Shown in pieces: positions 1 through 10,429 of a DNA stretch of 64,000 nucleotides (its first letter is position 1; each line of letters begins with the position of its first letter). The translations under genes were made by a program, and so were the position numbers. Below the pieces are notes generated by a model, which was not told where the DNA came from, ran no database searches, and worked only from the letters and a program-made list of their open reading frames with translations. Origin of the DNA: Laetiporus sulphureus 93-53 (Eukaryota > Basidiomycota > Agaricomycetes > Polyporales > Laetiporaceae); assembly GCF_001632365.1 (NCBI RefSeq), contig NW_024468518.1, positions 282,143 through 346,142 on the forward strand, read 5' to 3'.

Positions 1-627
1 GGTTTGTTCTTTCAGTTTGACTGTCGGTCTCCAGATGATAAGCTGAAGACATTGCAGATTCTATCCCAAGGAGTTTGCATACTTCCTGAAATAGTGCGCT
101 TGCAAACTGAGTTTCTCTATCCGAGATAATCTGTCTCGGAAGACCGTGCTGTGTCCCATACCCTCTCGTAGAAGGTACGTGCAAGATCTGATGCAGAGAA
201 CTCATTGGTAATTGCAAAAAAGTGTGCTCTCTTGGTCAAATGATTGACAACTACCATAATTACATTGAATCTATGAGATTCTGGTAATTAAATTGACTGA
301 GACAATTTTTCAAGGTTCTGTTGGAACCTTATTCAGTTGTAGTTCTCCCTATTTTGGCTGATTGATATTTTTGTTGCATTGACAAAGGCCGCAAGAACCA
401 ACATATCTTTTGACATAAGTGGACATTCCTGATCACCAGTAATTACGAGATAACATCTCATATATCTTTCATCTTCCTGGATGACCTGCACTGGTGGCTT
501 CATGATGACACTGGACAATTTCTCATCTAAGTGATTCCTTATTATCTGCTTTTGACACGTAGACTTTGCCTCGATATAGTAATATCCCACTTTCGAAGTT
601 TCAGTCTTCGAGTCCTTTTGAGAACTC
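1..627 (-). pseudogene. Element D integrase N-terminal half (broken)
   Basis: Reading the minus strand, the zinc-binding HHCC region of a retroviral-type integrase can be followed at about 330-600 (paired His before AGHPG, then a C..C pair). The start of the catalytic core follows, with an SDRETQF-type aspartate motif near 100-130 and a SAYHLETDSQTERTN block at 1-50. In-frame TGA codons replace residues expected to be Arg or Trp, for example at the GRW and YWW positions. The frame ends at the window edge, so the catalytic Glu region, GPY/F and chromodomain are not visible. Confidence 0.75.
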
Positions 628-2061
628 TCATTGTCCTTTTTTGAGTAGGTCTTGATATGATTTGTTCACATTGTCATCTTGTAGTGCCTTTTTGATCTTG
701 TCCACCAAATCATGATCTGTGACGACTGCGAAATGGGTATGTTGAATAGCTTTAATTGTGAAATATTTCAGCTTGAGCAGAGTTTTGTTGAACTTATCAA
801 GATTTACCCCCTCTTCATGATCTGGTCTCCTGAACAGAGGATCAGTGTGATGCATTGATTTTCCTGGTTTGTGATGTGGTTGGATGTTGAACAGTGTGAG
901 GTAAAGTGACCATTGAGCTTGCCGTCTCATCAGCTTTTGTGCTCATTTGAAATAGGTTAAGTTCTGGTGATCGGACCAAATTTTTACTGGAAGCGGATGA
1001 CCTTCGAGATATTGTCAGTATTTCTCCAAGGCTCAAATGATTGCGAGCATCTCTTTGTCATATATTTCATAGTTCTGCTCAGCCTCATTTAGGCTTTTTG
1101 AGTAGAATGTGATTGAATGCCACAACTCATCGTTTTTGAGTTGTTCAAGGCAAGCACCAGTAACAAAATCGCTAGAATCCATTTCTAACCGAAATGGGTG
1201 AGTATCATTTGGTAGTGCCAGAATTGAAGCCGAAGTAAAGGCATGCTTAAGCGCATCAAATGCCTGTTGCTGTTCTTCACCCCATACCCATTTTTGATTC
1301 TTTCATGTCAGGATATTGAGTGGTCGAGACTTTTTGGCAAATCCTTCAATGAATCGATGATAGAAATTAGCGAACCCAAGGAAAGCTTGTACTTGCTTAA
1401 CCTTTTTGGGTTCAGGCCAGTCGAGTACATCTGTGACCTTTTGAGGATCCATGCGAACCTCACCTTTAGAGATAATCATCCCTAAGTACTCAATCGAGGA
1501 CTGTTCAAAAAAGCACTTTTCTGGCTTGGTGAAAAGGTCATTGTCCCGTAATCTCTTAAGTACCTCTTTTGTAATCTTCTGATGTTGTTTCAGATTGTTT
1601 GTGAAGATTAGAATGTTGTCGAGGTAGACGATCACATGACCTTCCTGAATAAGATCATCTAGAATCTCATTCATCATATACTGAAAGGTGGCTGGTGCGT
1701 TACAGAAACTGAAAAACATAACTGTTGCCTCATATAAACCGTAATGCATCACAAAAGCTGTTTTTCATTCATCACCTTTACAGATGGGAACATTGTTATA
1801 TCCCCAACAGAAATCCAGCTTGGTGAATATTGACGCATTGCTGAGCTGATCGATAAGCTCACTTATTCGTGGGATAGGAAAGCGATTCTTCTTGGTTATG
1901 GTATTAAGTTTTCCGTAATCTTGTACCAGTCTTAATGTGCCGTCTTTCTTTTTGACAAAGAATACAGGTGCTGCAATAGGTGATTTCAATTTACGAATGT
2001 AGCCTTTTGCTAGATTTTCGTCGATCCATGAATCTAGAGAATTCTTTTCCTCTGAATTCAT
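628..2061 (-). pseudogene. Element D reverse transcriptase and RNase H (broken)
   Basis: Two open stretches (1,765-2,061 and 1,303-1,752), then decayed RNase H down to 628, give a Ty3/gypsy RT. Visible are the FFVKKKDGTLRLVQDYGKLN block, the GYNNVPI region and the core motif, here YLDN instead of YxDD. The tether (AFLGFANFYHRFI) and RNase H follow, with NLTYF and an LFRRPDHEEG end. In-frame TGA codons fall at about 1,762 (where GDEWK is expected), 1,301, 1,037, 1,016, 956 and 625. The YLDN change alone should abolish polymerase activity. Confidence 0.85.
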
Positions 2062-2128
2062 AGGATATAGTTTACTTGATCGTGATAATTCATAATCTTC
2101 TTCAAACTCAATTGCATGATCATAAGGC

Positions 2129-3093
2129 TTTCAAGTTGACATCCTTTCAGATGCTTTCTTGGAGAAGACATCACCAAATGAATGTGATACTAATTTTTCT
2201 CAAGATTCTACTTCATTAATAACCTGATCTTCTGGGCTGCCAGTGTTTGACTGATGTGCTGCTCCATTCAGGTTTTTCTCTGGTTCAGCATAGTCGCAGT
2301 CCACTAGTGAAAGAATCATGTGAGCTATTTGTTCAGCTTTGAGATCGTCCATTTTGACCCACGAAATGATAGGATTTACTGCATCAATGTTGTGCCCATT
2401 AAACATTTTAAATGCAGTTGGCTCCTCATCTGCCATTTGCTGTGCACATTGCGAGATTTCTTCAGCTTCTTCTCTCGCAATGGCTTGTTGTTTTTTATGA
2501 AGCCTTTGGTGGTGACACGTACTCGGGCATTGTGAGTATTTCCATTCTCTAGCTTGCCAATTGATCTCTGGATTGTTCTGACATAAATATGACATCCCAA
2601 TGATCATGTCTAATTTCTGTATGTCCGTGACTAGCAGACAGTGGGTAGAACCATGATCTCTGACTTTTATGTATGCCTTTATGTAGTCAGTTATTTCTTC
2701 ATGTTTGTTTTGGGACCCGTCATCATTGTACACTTTGTATGTTGTGTTAAGCTTGGAGGTTGCAATTCGATTGTTTTTTACGAATCGCTTGCTGATATAC
2801 ATGGAATATGCTCCTGAGTTGACTAAAGCTTCGGCGCTCGATTTCTTGCCATACACCCATAATGTAACTGGTAAATAAAATAATGATAGATTCAGAGATG
2901 AATTTTTTATTGTTACATTATCGTCCTCTGCGTTGTGATGATCTACAGAGGTGTCTGATCCGGGTGCTAAATGTACAGGTCTTATATAATGTTCTGGGAA
3001 CTCTGACAAGCTGCCTACAGATTTCCTTTCAGAAAACCCTTCAGATCCTTTTTGAAGAGCCCTCTCCCACCTTCCTTGATGAACTGGATCCAT
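2129..3093 (-). pseudogene. Element D retropepsin-like protease region (active site lost)
   Basis: The minus-strand frame carries an aspartic protease fold. The segment EALVNSGAYSMYI aligns with LLDSGAFSCYI of element A, and a KLDMIIGMSYL block stands where gypsy proteases have I-L-G-M. The catalytic Asp of DSG is Asn here (NSG), so the protease is dead. Downstream the linker to RT carries TGA at about 2,197 and at 2,129, where relatives read ERMPTRKPYDHA. Confidence 0.7.
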
Positions 3094-4756
3094 TGACCCT
3101 CAGGTGCCTGAGCCTTGAGAGGATCTCATCCAAATCTTCTTCATCTGACTCAGATGCTACAGGCTTGCTTTCCGAGTGGATGCTGCAGTTGCTGATGTGT
3201 GCAGCTGTCTCCTTACTTTTCCCCTTAGTCTTAGAGGAAGAGCTCTTTCTCTTAGGCTTCTTTTCTTCTTTGGTGTCAGAGCTTTCACTCTCTGCATCTG
3301 ATGAAGCAGAATCAGATACCACCTGTCATATCTTGGATGACTTTGACTTCTTCTTGTCATTATCCTTGCTCTTCCCATCCTTCTTCTTCATGGCTGCCTC
3401 CTTCTCCTTCTCAGCTTGCTTCTTGACATGGTCCAATTTGAAACAATCAGTGCAATACTTGCTGAAACGTTTTTACGATTTGAAGAACATTGGTTTGTTC
3501 TTCTTGCAGTTGGCACAAACCAACTTGTCATCTTGGACACTTCACACTTTGCCCAATTTACTTTTCCTCTTCTTACTCACTGCATCAATCTCCATGGCAT
3601 TTGGATCTTTTGTTTCAGCCTTGGCATGATGGTCTTCTCATTGTAGTGATGTGAAAATCTGGAGCACAAAAGTAAGGAACTCAGTCCATTTCTTGGGCCA
3701 TTTGTCCTTAGGTGTATCTGCCAGCATGAGCAGCCATGTCTTTTCTGAAATGTGCTTCTTGATCTTCTCAATCAAGTCCTGGTCTGAGAAGCTGGTGCCT
3801 GTTGCCTTTGGATGGAAGTCTTCTGTGAACTTACAGAAGTCTCAATGGTCCTTCATGATGAAGGCCTCTAACTCCATTCGCTTCTTATCATCCTTGTCCA
3901 AGGATTTGTATGCTGTGTGAAGCTCAGAGACAAACTCCACCCAAGTTCCTGGTGCCTTATTATTTTCATTTATCTCAGTGATCCAATGTCACATATATTC
4001 ACATGCTCCTCCCTTCAGGAGCAAGAGGGTAGACATAATTTTGGACTCATCTTTGGTATGTCCAGTATATTTCAATCAGAGCATGACCTGTTCGAGCCAA
4101 TCATCAAGATTGACTCTGTCCTTGTTGCCACCATATTTCTCTGGCGGGTCAATTTTTACACCTTTACCCTTGTGGCCAAATGATGGCTCATCATTGTCGT
4201 CTGTGTCTGCAACATTGTCACCATCTTGCCCTGCTTTCCTCCCTTGCGATGATGCCCATTTACATAGTTGCTCATGCGACTTTTTGAGTGTGTCGACCAT
4301 TGTGTGAATTTCAGTATTGCATTCATCCAAGGTAGCTACTGTGGGCTCAACATTTTTGCAATAATCTTCAATGAGCTCTTTGAGTTCTGAATTTAGAGCC
4401 ACCACTGTCTTCTCCAGATCAGCTATTTGAGAGAGAAAATCCTGTCAATGTTTGTCAAGAAATACTGTGCAATTATAAAATTCTGTGGTATTTTATTGAG
4501 CGACACTAGCTTGTTGGTTAATACGATGCTCATAATACACCACCGTCTGTTGATGCATCTGCTCTACCACATTGGTGACAAGATCAACCATCCAGTTTTT
4601 GACATCTGGTGGAATATTTGCATTTAGGGGCACCGTATTGGCAAGGGCTTGAAGAATAATAGGATTCAGAGATTGTAATACAATATTGAGACGTGCAGGA
4701 AGCTCTGGAGATGGAGCACGAGAGAAACTGGGATCATGTGTGGTGGGAGTCATCAT
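3094..4756 (-). pseudogene. Element D gag (broken)
   Basis: Gag-type sequence on the minus strand. A proline-rich start (4,756 onward) is followed by a short coiled stretch and a conserved block with KIDPPEKYGGNKDRVNLDDWLEQ near 4,080-4,180, typical of fungal gypsy gag. A Ser/Lys-rich C-terminus (3,041-3,400) lies where a zinc knuckle would be; a CANCKKNQC-like remnant is seen near 3,500. TGA codons interrupt it at three or more sites. Gag and protease cannot now be translated as one chain. Confidence 0.7.
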
Positions 4757-4843
4757 CTTTTAAACTTCTTCCTCTATCTTCCGTAGATGTTCTTCAAATT
4801 CCATAATGTGACGATTTGCAATAGTGGCTGATCGAACGATTTG

Positions 4844-6065
4844 TCAAATAAAATAACTGTGATGAAGTACCCAAATGTCATTGAAAATTACTTTGATGAA
4901 GGATTGCCACAGGAACCTAGTTTTGTCCCTGACTGCTGACCACTGACGACTGCGATGGATTTGACAAATGCACTCAACCTCTTTGAGCCAGTCGACAAAG
5001 CTATCGTAAGCTTTTGTAAGATGATCTTTCAGTTCCTGGTAACTGACAGGGATATAGCAGATGTGAACCACTACATTTCTCCAGTTGAAGTCTGGGTAGA
5101 TTTGTAGAGCAGATAGATGATAGACATTGTAATAATCGATATCAAACGTGTCTTCGTATGTAGCGAACGCTTCCCCTGCCCTTTCCTGAAGACTGTGCGG
5201 TATAGAATCTCAAAGATAATTGAAAGTATGGCTAACTGGATTGAGGTGCTCAAAGTTATCAAGATTGTTCAAATCGCCAGATGAAGACATATACAAATAT
5301 TTGTAACTACAGCAAAGGTCGCCCTGTGACCTGTATTCCTAGACAATATTTCGCAATGATATCTAATATGATATCATGAGCTGCTCCTCCCTGATGCTTC
5401 CTTTCCTGAACATAGTTGCAGAAATCACGCACCACATGTTGGTGTACGAAGGAAAGCTTGAATTCCACAATGTCATTGCAGATAGATTCGAGCTTGGAGA
5501 TAAGGTGCTCGATGACAAGAATGTCATCACGGTCAAGCTGACAATGATATTGTGGGATGAGGAATAGATGAACCTGTCGAAGGGTGCCTTCGACGTGCTG
5601 AGTTGAGATGATGAAGATTGCGAGAGGATATATGTAATGAGATCCGGTAGGAGTCTCGACATATGTGGAACGAAGTTTATTCACTGGTAGCAGTGCCCAG
5701 TCATAAGATGGGATGCCTGGGTAGTGCTGGGGACCTATCAAAGATGACGATTGTGTGGGGGCTTGCAGCGTGCGAACTGAAGGAGTCTGTATAACAGAAA
5801 CTGAGACACTGGTGCGAGGTCATCGATCTCCCGTAGAGATGTGACTGGGCCTTGGCTGAACGCCTGTATGTCGCAGCTCATAGAACTCTTTTGAAGTTCT
5901 CGCTCGAGGGCGTCGGATAATGCCAAAGTCACTGCGCGTAGTATTGGCATGGCTTATGTGAGTAGAGTCAGTGTCTGCCAGATCAGCAGGTGAAGATATG
6001 ACATCACTAATGTGTGGGTGGATGTGCGAAGATGCAACACTGCAGCGAGTATGCTGGGCAGGCAC
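4844..6065 (-). pseudogene. Element D leader frames between 5' LTR and gag
   Basis: Several minus-strand open stretches lie between the LTR and gag, the longest at 5,307-5,741 (144 codons). I recognise no domain. Elements A and A2 also carry about 1.2 kb of leader with open frames in the same place, so this is probably a family trait and not captured host DNA. One stretch (4,844-5,280) appears to lead directly into the gag start at 4,756. Their sequence differs from the A leader, so homology is not claimed. Confidence 0.4.
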
Positions 6066-6098
6066 TCGAGACAGGTAAGATAAGCAAACTTATTTTTC

Positions 6099-6816
6099 TA
6101 TCACAACTTAGGACGCAGAGCGTCGACTAAGCCTATGACTCAGCGATCAAACACTTACTGATACTTGTCGAGGTAAGGATGAGCACAAGTGATGATCAAG
6201 GTCAAGCAGTGCTTTGCAAGTGAGCACTGGTAACACTGAGTGGATTGGCATAGCAGAGATGAGAATAAGTCTGAGGGACTTATGTGTCTCAGAGCTCTGG
6301 CTTACATACATGAGCAGAGGGACCCTTGGTACCCTGATACCCCAGAACTGCTAGCTAATGGACATTGTCTGATTGGTTACTACTACCTGTCAGACTATGT
6401 GTGTCATGCATGCCGAATATCTGAACTACTTAGTAAGACCATGGGAATGGTATTGCCTGTAATGGCTACATCACCAGTGGTGTGACATCTATCTATCTCA
6501 TGTATGTGAACTAGTATCTCCTTAAAGACATAACTCTGATGGTGTGTGTCTCCTTCATAGGATTCTTTCAGAGTCTGACCATTGCTTCTAGGTAGAATGA
6601 TATTACTGTATAAGTTAGGCTTACCTAATACCTGCACCACTTGTCACATGTATGGATATCACATGATATGTCACGTGACTAGATCTGGACCTCCGGGGTG
6701 CCTAGGACTGTCAGTACTTCACGTACCAGTTCGTTCCTTTCTAGACAGCCTAGTGCTGATGTCATGTGATGTTTTGGTCACATGTAGAGTTGAAAACGTG
6801 AAAATCTGTGACAGTC
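6099..6816 (-). repeat. 5' LTR of element D
   Basis: About 718 bp, starting TGTCACAG at 6,816 on the minus strand and ending in a decayed TGTGATA at 6,099. It contains a TATA-like GTATGTAAG, then about 34 nt downstream CAGACTTATTCT (6,262-6,273), the predicted transcript start. It also has a TCACGTGA palindrome at 6,671-6,678. Just inside, after two bases, lies a 12-nt site matching the complement of that start at 10 of 12 positions; both mismatches are transitions. Confidence 0.7.
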
Positions 6817-7743
6817 TCGAAGTTCTCTGATGACTTCCTTCCTGAATACTTGAAAGAATCTGGAAGCTTAATTCGACAGGGCACTTGGCTTGTTTGACCA
6901 GCCGGTTGTTGGATATCCATGAAAGGTGCATTGATGATAGCATTATTGAGTCAGGTTTTCAGTCCAATGATGTAAGTCATGGTTTTTTCCTGAGCCTCCT
7001 TCAGGGCGACCATGTTATCGTAAAGGGCATCTATCTAGCGATTTACTTCATCCTTGTAGTCTTCAAAGTCCTTGCAGATTGCTTGGGCTTCAGCTGTCAG
7101 ATTGCTGTTGACCTTGGTAAGCCTTTCGATATCAGCAGAGAGGTGCCGGTCTGAGCTCTGGCCACTTTTAAATGGTCTCGTGTCTCTGTTGCCAGTATCT
7201 CGACATGGATGTGAGCCAGTATTTCTTTTTTTAATGCCTCCACTACTTGATCATGCCATTCATTCATTTTGAGGTAGAGGGCTTTGTACAACCCTATGAT
7301 GTCTCTCATTATGAATAAGCATACTACATTCATCACCCATTCCTTGATGTCTTCTGGTTACGGTGAGTGGTGCAGCAGCATTGGCAGCTTCTTTGATGGT
7401 GGAATAGGGTATCCCATTCCATTCTCATACTTGAGATGTAGAAAATGCTGGCAGGGTGGAAGGTGATGGGTTTCTGACTATTTCCAATGCCTTTGGTGTG
7501 CTGCTAGTGTGTGGTTCTTCAGCAGAGGCAGCTAGTCCTGCTTCAGATGATACTGAAGTGGCCTGACTCCTCCAGGAATCACTAGGCTCACTCACGGTGT
7601 GTCCTCCTAGAAACGCAATGCCTCCAAGGTTATATTGAGACATAGAAATTGATGTGGAAGATAGGGAAAATGATGTCGTTGACAATTTAGAATGGGTCAG
7701 TGTTGTTGATGATTAATTCCTTTTCTGTCAACTCAAGGTAGAG
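6817..7743 (-). pseudogene. Element A2 gag, 5' part (broken by insertions on both sides)
   Basis: The minus-strand DNA aligns closely with the element A gag (10,430-11,270). It shares the MSQYNLGG start (7,646 downward), the RNPSPST segment, the MRDI..YKAL..KMNE block (7,097-7,336) and the coiled region ending at NFET. At 6,816 the alignment stops inside the codon run for NFET, where element D is inserted. At 7,743 it meets solo LTR B'. Where element A has two TGA codons this copy reads Gln and Arg, which shows that those stops in A are mutations. Confidence 0.8.
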
Positions 7744-8542
7744 TGTCACGGTGCATCATAGATCCTGCCAAAAGGCAAGAAAATGGCTGCAAGGTGCTAG
7801 CTGTGCTCAGTGACCTGCATAAATACCAAAATAAGGACCTGCCACAAGGGGGCTAGGTCAAAAAGGCATGCAGTGACATGCAGCCTGCAAAAAGGGGCTC
7901 AAAGGGCCCTTTGCCTTATATCACACAAAAGGGAGGTAATGACTGTTTAGGCCGCATGAAATAGTTGAACGAAACTGGGGGTACCCAGCTTCCTCATAGG
8001 TGCTTATATACATGTAGGGCAGGGTCTCTGGCACTGTGCTACTGTGAGACCTCAGATATCTACATGTAAACATATTGCCAGAACCGGTAATGGTTCTGGG
8101 CTTTGCCATAGCAATTATCTACAAAGGCCGTAGATACGCCGAGGTAATCCTATCTAATCTAATGAGACAATTGCCTGTAAGTGGGCCCACTGTTGAGGGG
8201 CCAATGGGTGATGGCTGACAGGGCACATCACAACAGTTGCAACATCAGATGAGAGGATCTGTCCAAACTCAGAACAATGAGTGTGATGATCAGTCTTCAT
8301 CTGGATAGAGTTGTGAGAAGATTTAGCCTATCCTGTACCTGGCTATACTGTATGCCAGTTCGTAGGGGGATCCTAAGTTGTGGTACCTGCCTATTGGTTT
8401 AGGCGGCAAAGTGGTGCCACTATCTTGAGTGGTGAATTGGGTGCTTGCTAGCTTGATGGTCCAATGAGTTCCTTTCTGGGCAAGTGGCCTGGTGTCACAT
8501 GACCAATGCCTGACAACTTCCAAATAGGGCAAGTGGCCAGTG

Positions 8543-9198
8543 TGTCACGGTTTTACCTGACCACGTCATAATAGGAACATATGCACCTTAGAAGCATATT
8601 ATTTTTCGTCATCTCACGTCGCCAACTAGTCACGTGACCTAATGAAGATAAGATAAGAGGCATCTAGTCACATGACCTCGGATCTCCTCCGGCATTGTCA
8701 CGTGACACCGAGCTCCTCGGCATTGCATCATATCACGTCATAGCAATGATGCAATATTGCGTGCTCAACGGAGCTCCGTCTTCCGCGGATTATTATTAGG
8801 CAGCCAATACAGACAATTGGGACATCTCATGTGATTGTAGCATTAGCCAGTAGCATAGTGTGTGACTCACTTATGTAGTACTGTACAGTAGCGTAGCAAT
8901 CATGTATATAAGGACCAGGTCTGACGAGGAGAGACCCCCAGTCTTATTCTCCTTCATCCACCACTACCACCACAGGCGGGTCTTACAAGACACTGCCAGT
9001 GTGCTATATAACTCTTTGCATCTCCCTCACTGTGTGCAACCCTCTCGACGCTGCCAGTAAGTTTTACTTTGCACCAGTCGACTAGACCCGGCTAGTGAGC
9101 ACGTCGTATCGCCACAGCCCCTCGCTGTAGGCTCCACCAAGCATCCCTTTGTGGACTTAGTTTTGGTTGTCTATCTTTGTCATCAGCGTGCTGTGACA
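8543..9198 (+). repeat. 5' LTR of element A
   Basis: 656 bp, TGTCACGG to CTGTGACA. TATA box GTATATAAG at 8,904-8,912; predicted transcript start CAGTCTTATTCT at 8,939-8,950, about 34 nt downstream. Two TCACGTGA palindromes (8,630-8,637 and 8,698-8,705) lie upstream of the TATA box, with a third CACATGAC variant between them. Confidence 0.95.
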
Positions 9199-9200
9199 TT

Positions 9201-9212
9201 AGAATAAGACTG
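9201..9212 (+). promoter_or_regulatory. Self-primer binding site of element A
   Basis: AGAATAAGACTG begins two bases after the LTR end and is the exact reverse complement of LTR bases 8,939-8,950, the predicted 5' end of the genomic RNA. This is the arrangement of Tf1/sushi-type elements, which prime minus-strand DNA from a fragment of their own RNA. The two-base gap (tt) is what integrase would trim. I see no tRNA 3'-end complement here. Confidence 0.8.
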
Positions 9213-9230
9213 ACCTTTTCTCGCCCTGAC

Positions 9231-10016
9231 TAAGTGTCTAACACTAGTCGCTGTGTGCTTTCGCCCAGAGAATCCTCCGCCCAGGGCAGGGCTTTTACCA
9301 CACCACTTCCTTCATATCATTCCACTCCGTCTCTACTGCCTAAGCCGCTCCCTTCCTTCAAAAGGAACAGCGCAGCAGCAACCGGCAGTAAAGCGCCTCA
9401 AGTCCACAATGGGATCGTGCCGCCCAACGGCCGCTACCATCCGTACCAGCGGAAACCTCACACCCACCACCTAACAGAAGGCAATATCCTACAGGCCCAG
9501 CCCATCGAGGCCCATCGCTCGGAGCTTCAAAAGCTTCGAACTAAGGTCAGCTCGTGGGCAGCAGAAGTTCCCAAAGAAGACTCTAACGTCTCTCCTCTCA
9601 TCGCGAAACCACATTGGTACGTGAATGACTCCGCCATCACCGTCCTCTCCTTCGCACTCTCAAAGCATTACCATCCGCTCGGGATCAATGAGAATCCCAA
9701 GAGCACCCTCCCCGAGAACATCGGCCCCACTGTACACGCTACTATACAGCGGTACAAAGTGTTGCAGCAGCCGCATATCGCTGCCAAGTTCACCGAGGAG
9801 CAGTTGAAGTGTCGAGATCGCATTCTACGACACTTGGGAGCATTGAACAGCAGGATTGGAGAAGGAGTGGACTTTACGTTTGTGGACAGACGCATCGCAA
9901 TTAAGCTTTGCGTGGGACTAGGAAAGATTTCATTTAGGAACATCAACAAGGAGCAGGAGCGTGTAGGAAGAGATCTAGTTAGATTTGAGAAGGAGTCGTG
10001 TTACTGGCCATACTAG
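9231..10016 (+). CDS. Element A leader ORF 1 (no in-frame ATG, unknown product)
   Basis: A 260-codon open frame lies between the primer site and gag, ending at TAG near 10,014-10,016. I find no in-frame ATG; the frame opens after TAA at 9,231 with GTG. The same frame and the C-terminal block (KEQ..VG..L..FEKESCYWPY) are clearly conserved in element A2 (about 18,390-19,185, minus). Its N-terminal motif of TTPLP then KPLPxFKRxSA recurs in element B near 23,880-23,960. Conservation between diverged copies suggests it was translated, perhaps after splicing or from a non-ATG start. I recognise no domain. Confidence 0.55.
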
Positions 10017-10057
10017 GACCAGTATATCTTTTGTAACAGAACATTTTCGTGTAGTGA

Positions 10058-10354
10058 ATGCCAAGATATGCAACCGGCTTTATCTTTGCCAACTACGTGA
10101 ACGATCACTACTGCCCGGCGCAGAACGAACTTGTTGTAGTCTGCACCACGTATTTCATATATCAACCTCTCGTCACCAACTGGCTGCTCATGCTTTACCA
10201 CTACACAGTACAAGTACACGAGTACACCACATATTTCGCACCCTTCCGTCTAGTCGCAGACCTTGAAGAAGAACGTGAGTATCTGGAGTTTAGAGCAGAA
10301 AGTCTACGAGAGGAACTCGAAGAAGAAGGTCTTATACAAGAAGGACCCTTCTGA
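10058..10354 (+). CDS. Element A leader ORF 2 (unknown product)
   Basis: A 98-codon open frame follows leader ORF 1 and ends ...LREELEEEGLIQEGPF about 75 bp before gag. The A2 copy, reassembled around its solo LTR insertions, shows a related acidic frame ending ...TDPF at the same distance from gag, so the frame is probably real. The C-terminal 40 residues are strongly acidic and likely helical. Function unknown. It may be joined to ORF 1 by splicing, but I could not settle splice sites. Confidence 0.4.
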   Translation: MPRYATGFIFANYVNDHYCPAQNELVVVCTTYFIYQPLVTNWLLMLYHYTVQVHEYTTYFAPFRLVADLEEEREYLEFRAESLREELEEEGLIQEGPF

Positions 10355-10429
10355 AACGTCATCAGACGAGACCAAGAATCGAATACATTGTCTACTTCAT
10401 CCGTTCCATTATCCGTCACCTCGATCCCA

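Larger units (their letters stand above)
1..6816 (-). mobile_element. Element D: decayed Ty3/gypsy element, 5' LTR to integrase, cut by the window edge
   Basis: A minus-strand LTR retrotransposon reads from its 5' LTR (6,816 down to 6,099) through leader frames, gag, protease, RT-RNase H and into integrase at position 1. The rest lies outside the window. It interrupts the gag gene of the older element A2: A2 gag similarity stops exactly at 6,817, where the D LTR begins with TGTCACAG. The neighbouring five bases (gtctc, 6,817-6,821) should be the TSD, but its partner is off-window. Many in-frame TGA codons and substituted catalytic residues show that D is inactive. Its LTR promoter layout matches element A, so they are related families. 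Confidence 0.8.

Noticed and set aside
6642..6816. Segment bounded by TGTCACA and TGTGACA, like a 175-bp inverted-repeat element
   Set aside because: No target duplication, and the LTR promoter and primer-site layout show that 6,816 is the start of the 718-bp D LTR; the inner TGTCACA is chance or an internal motif.
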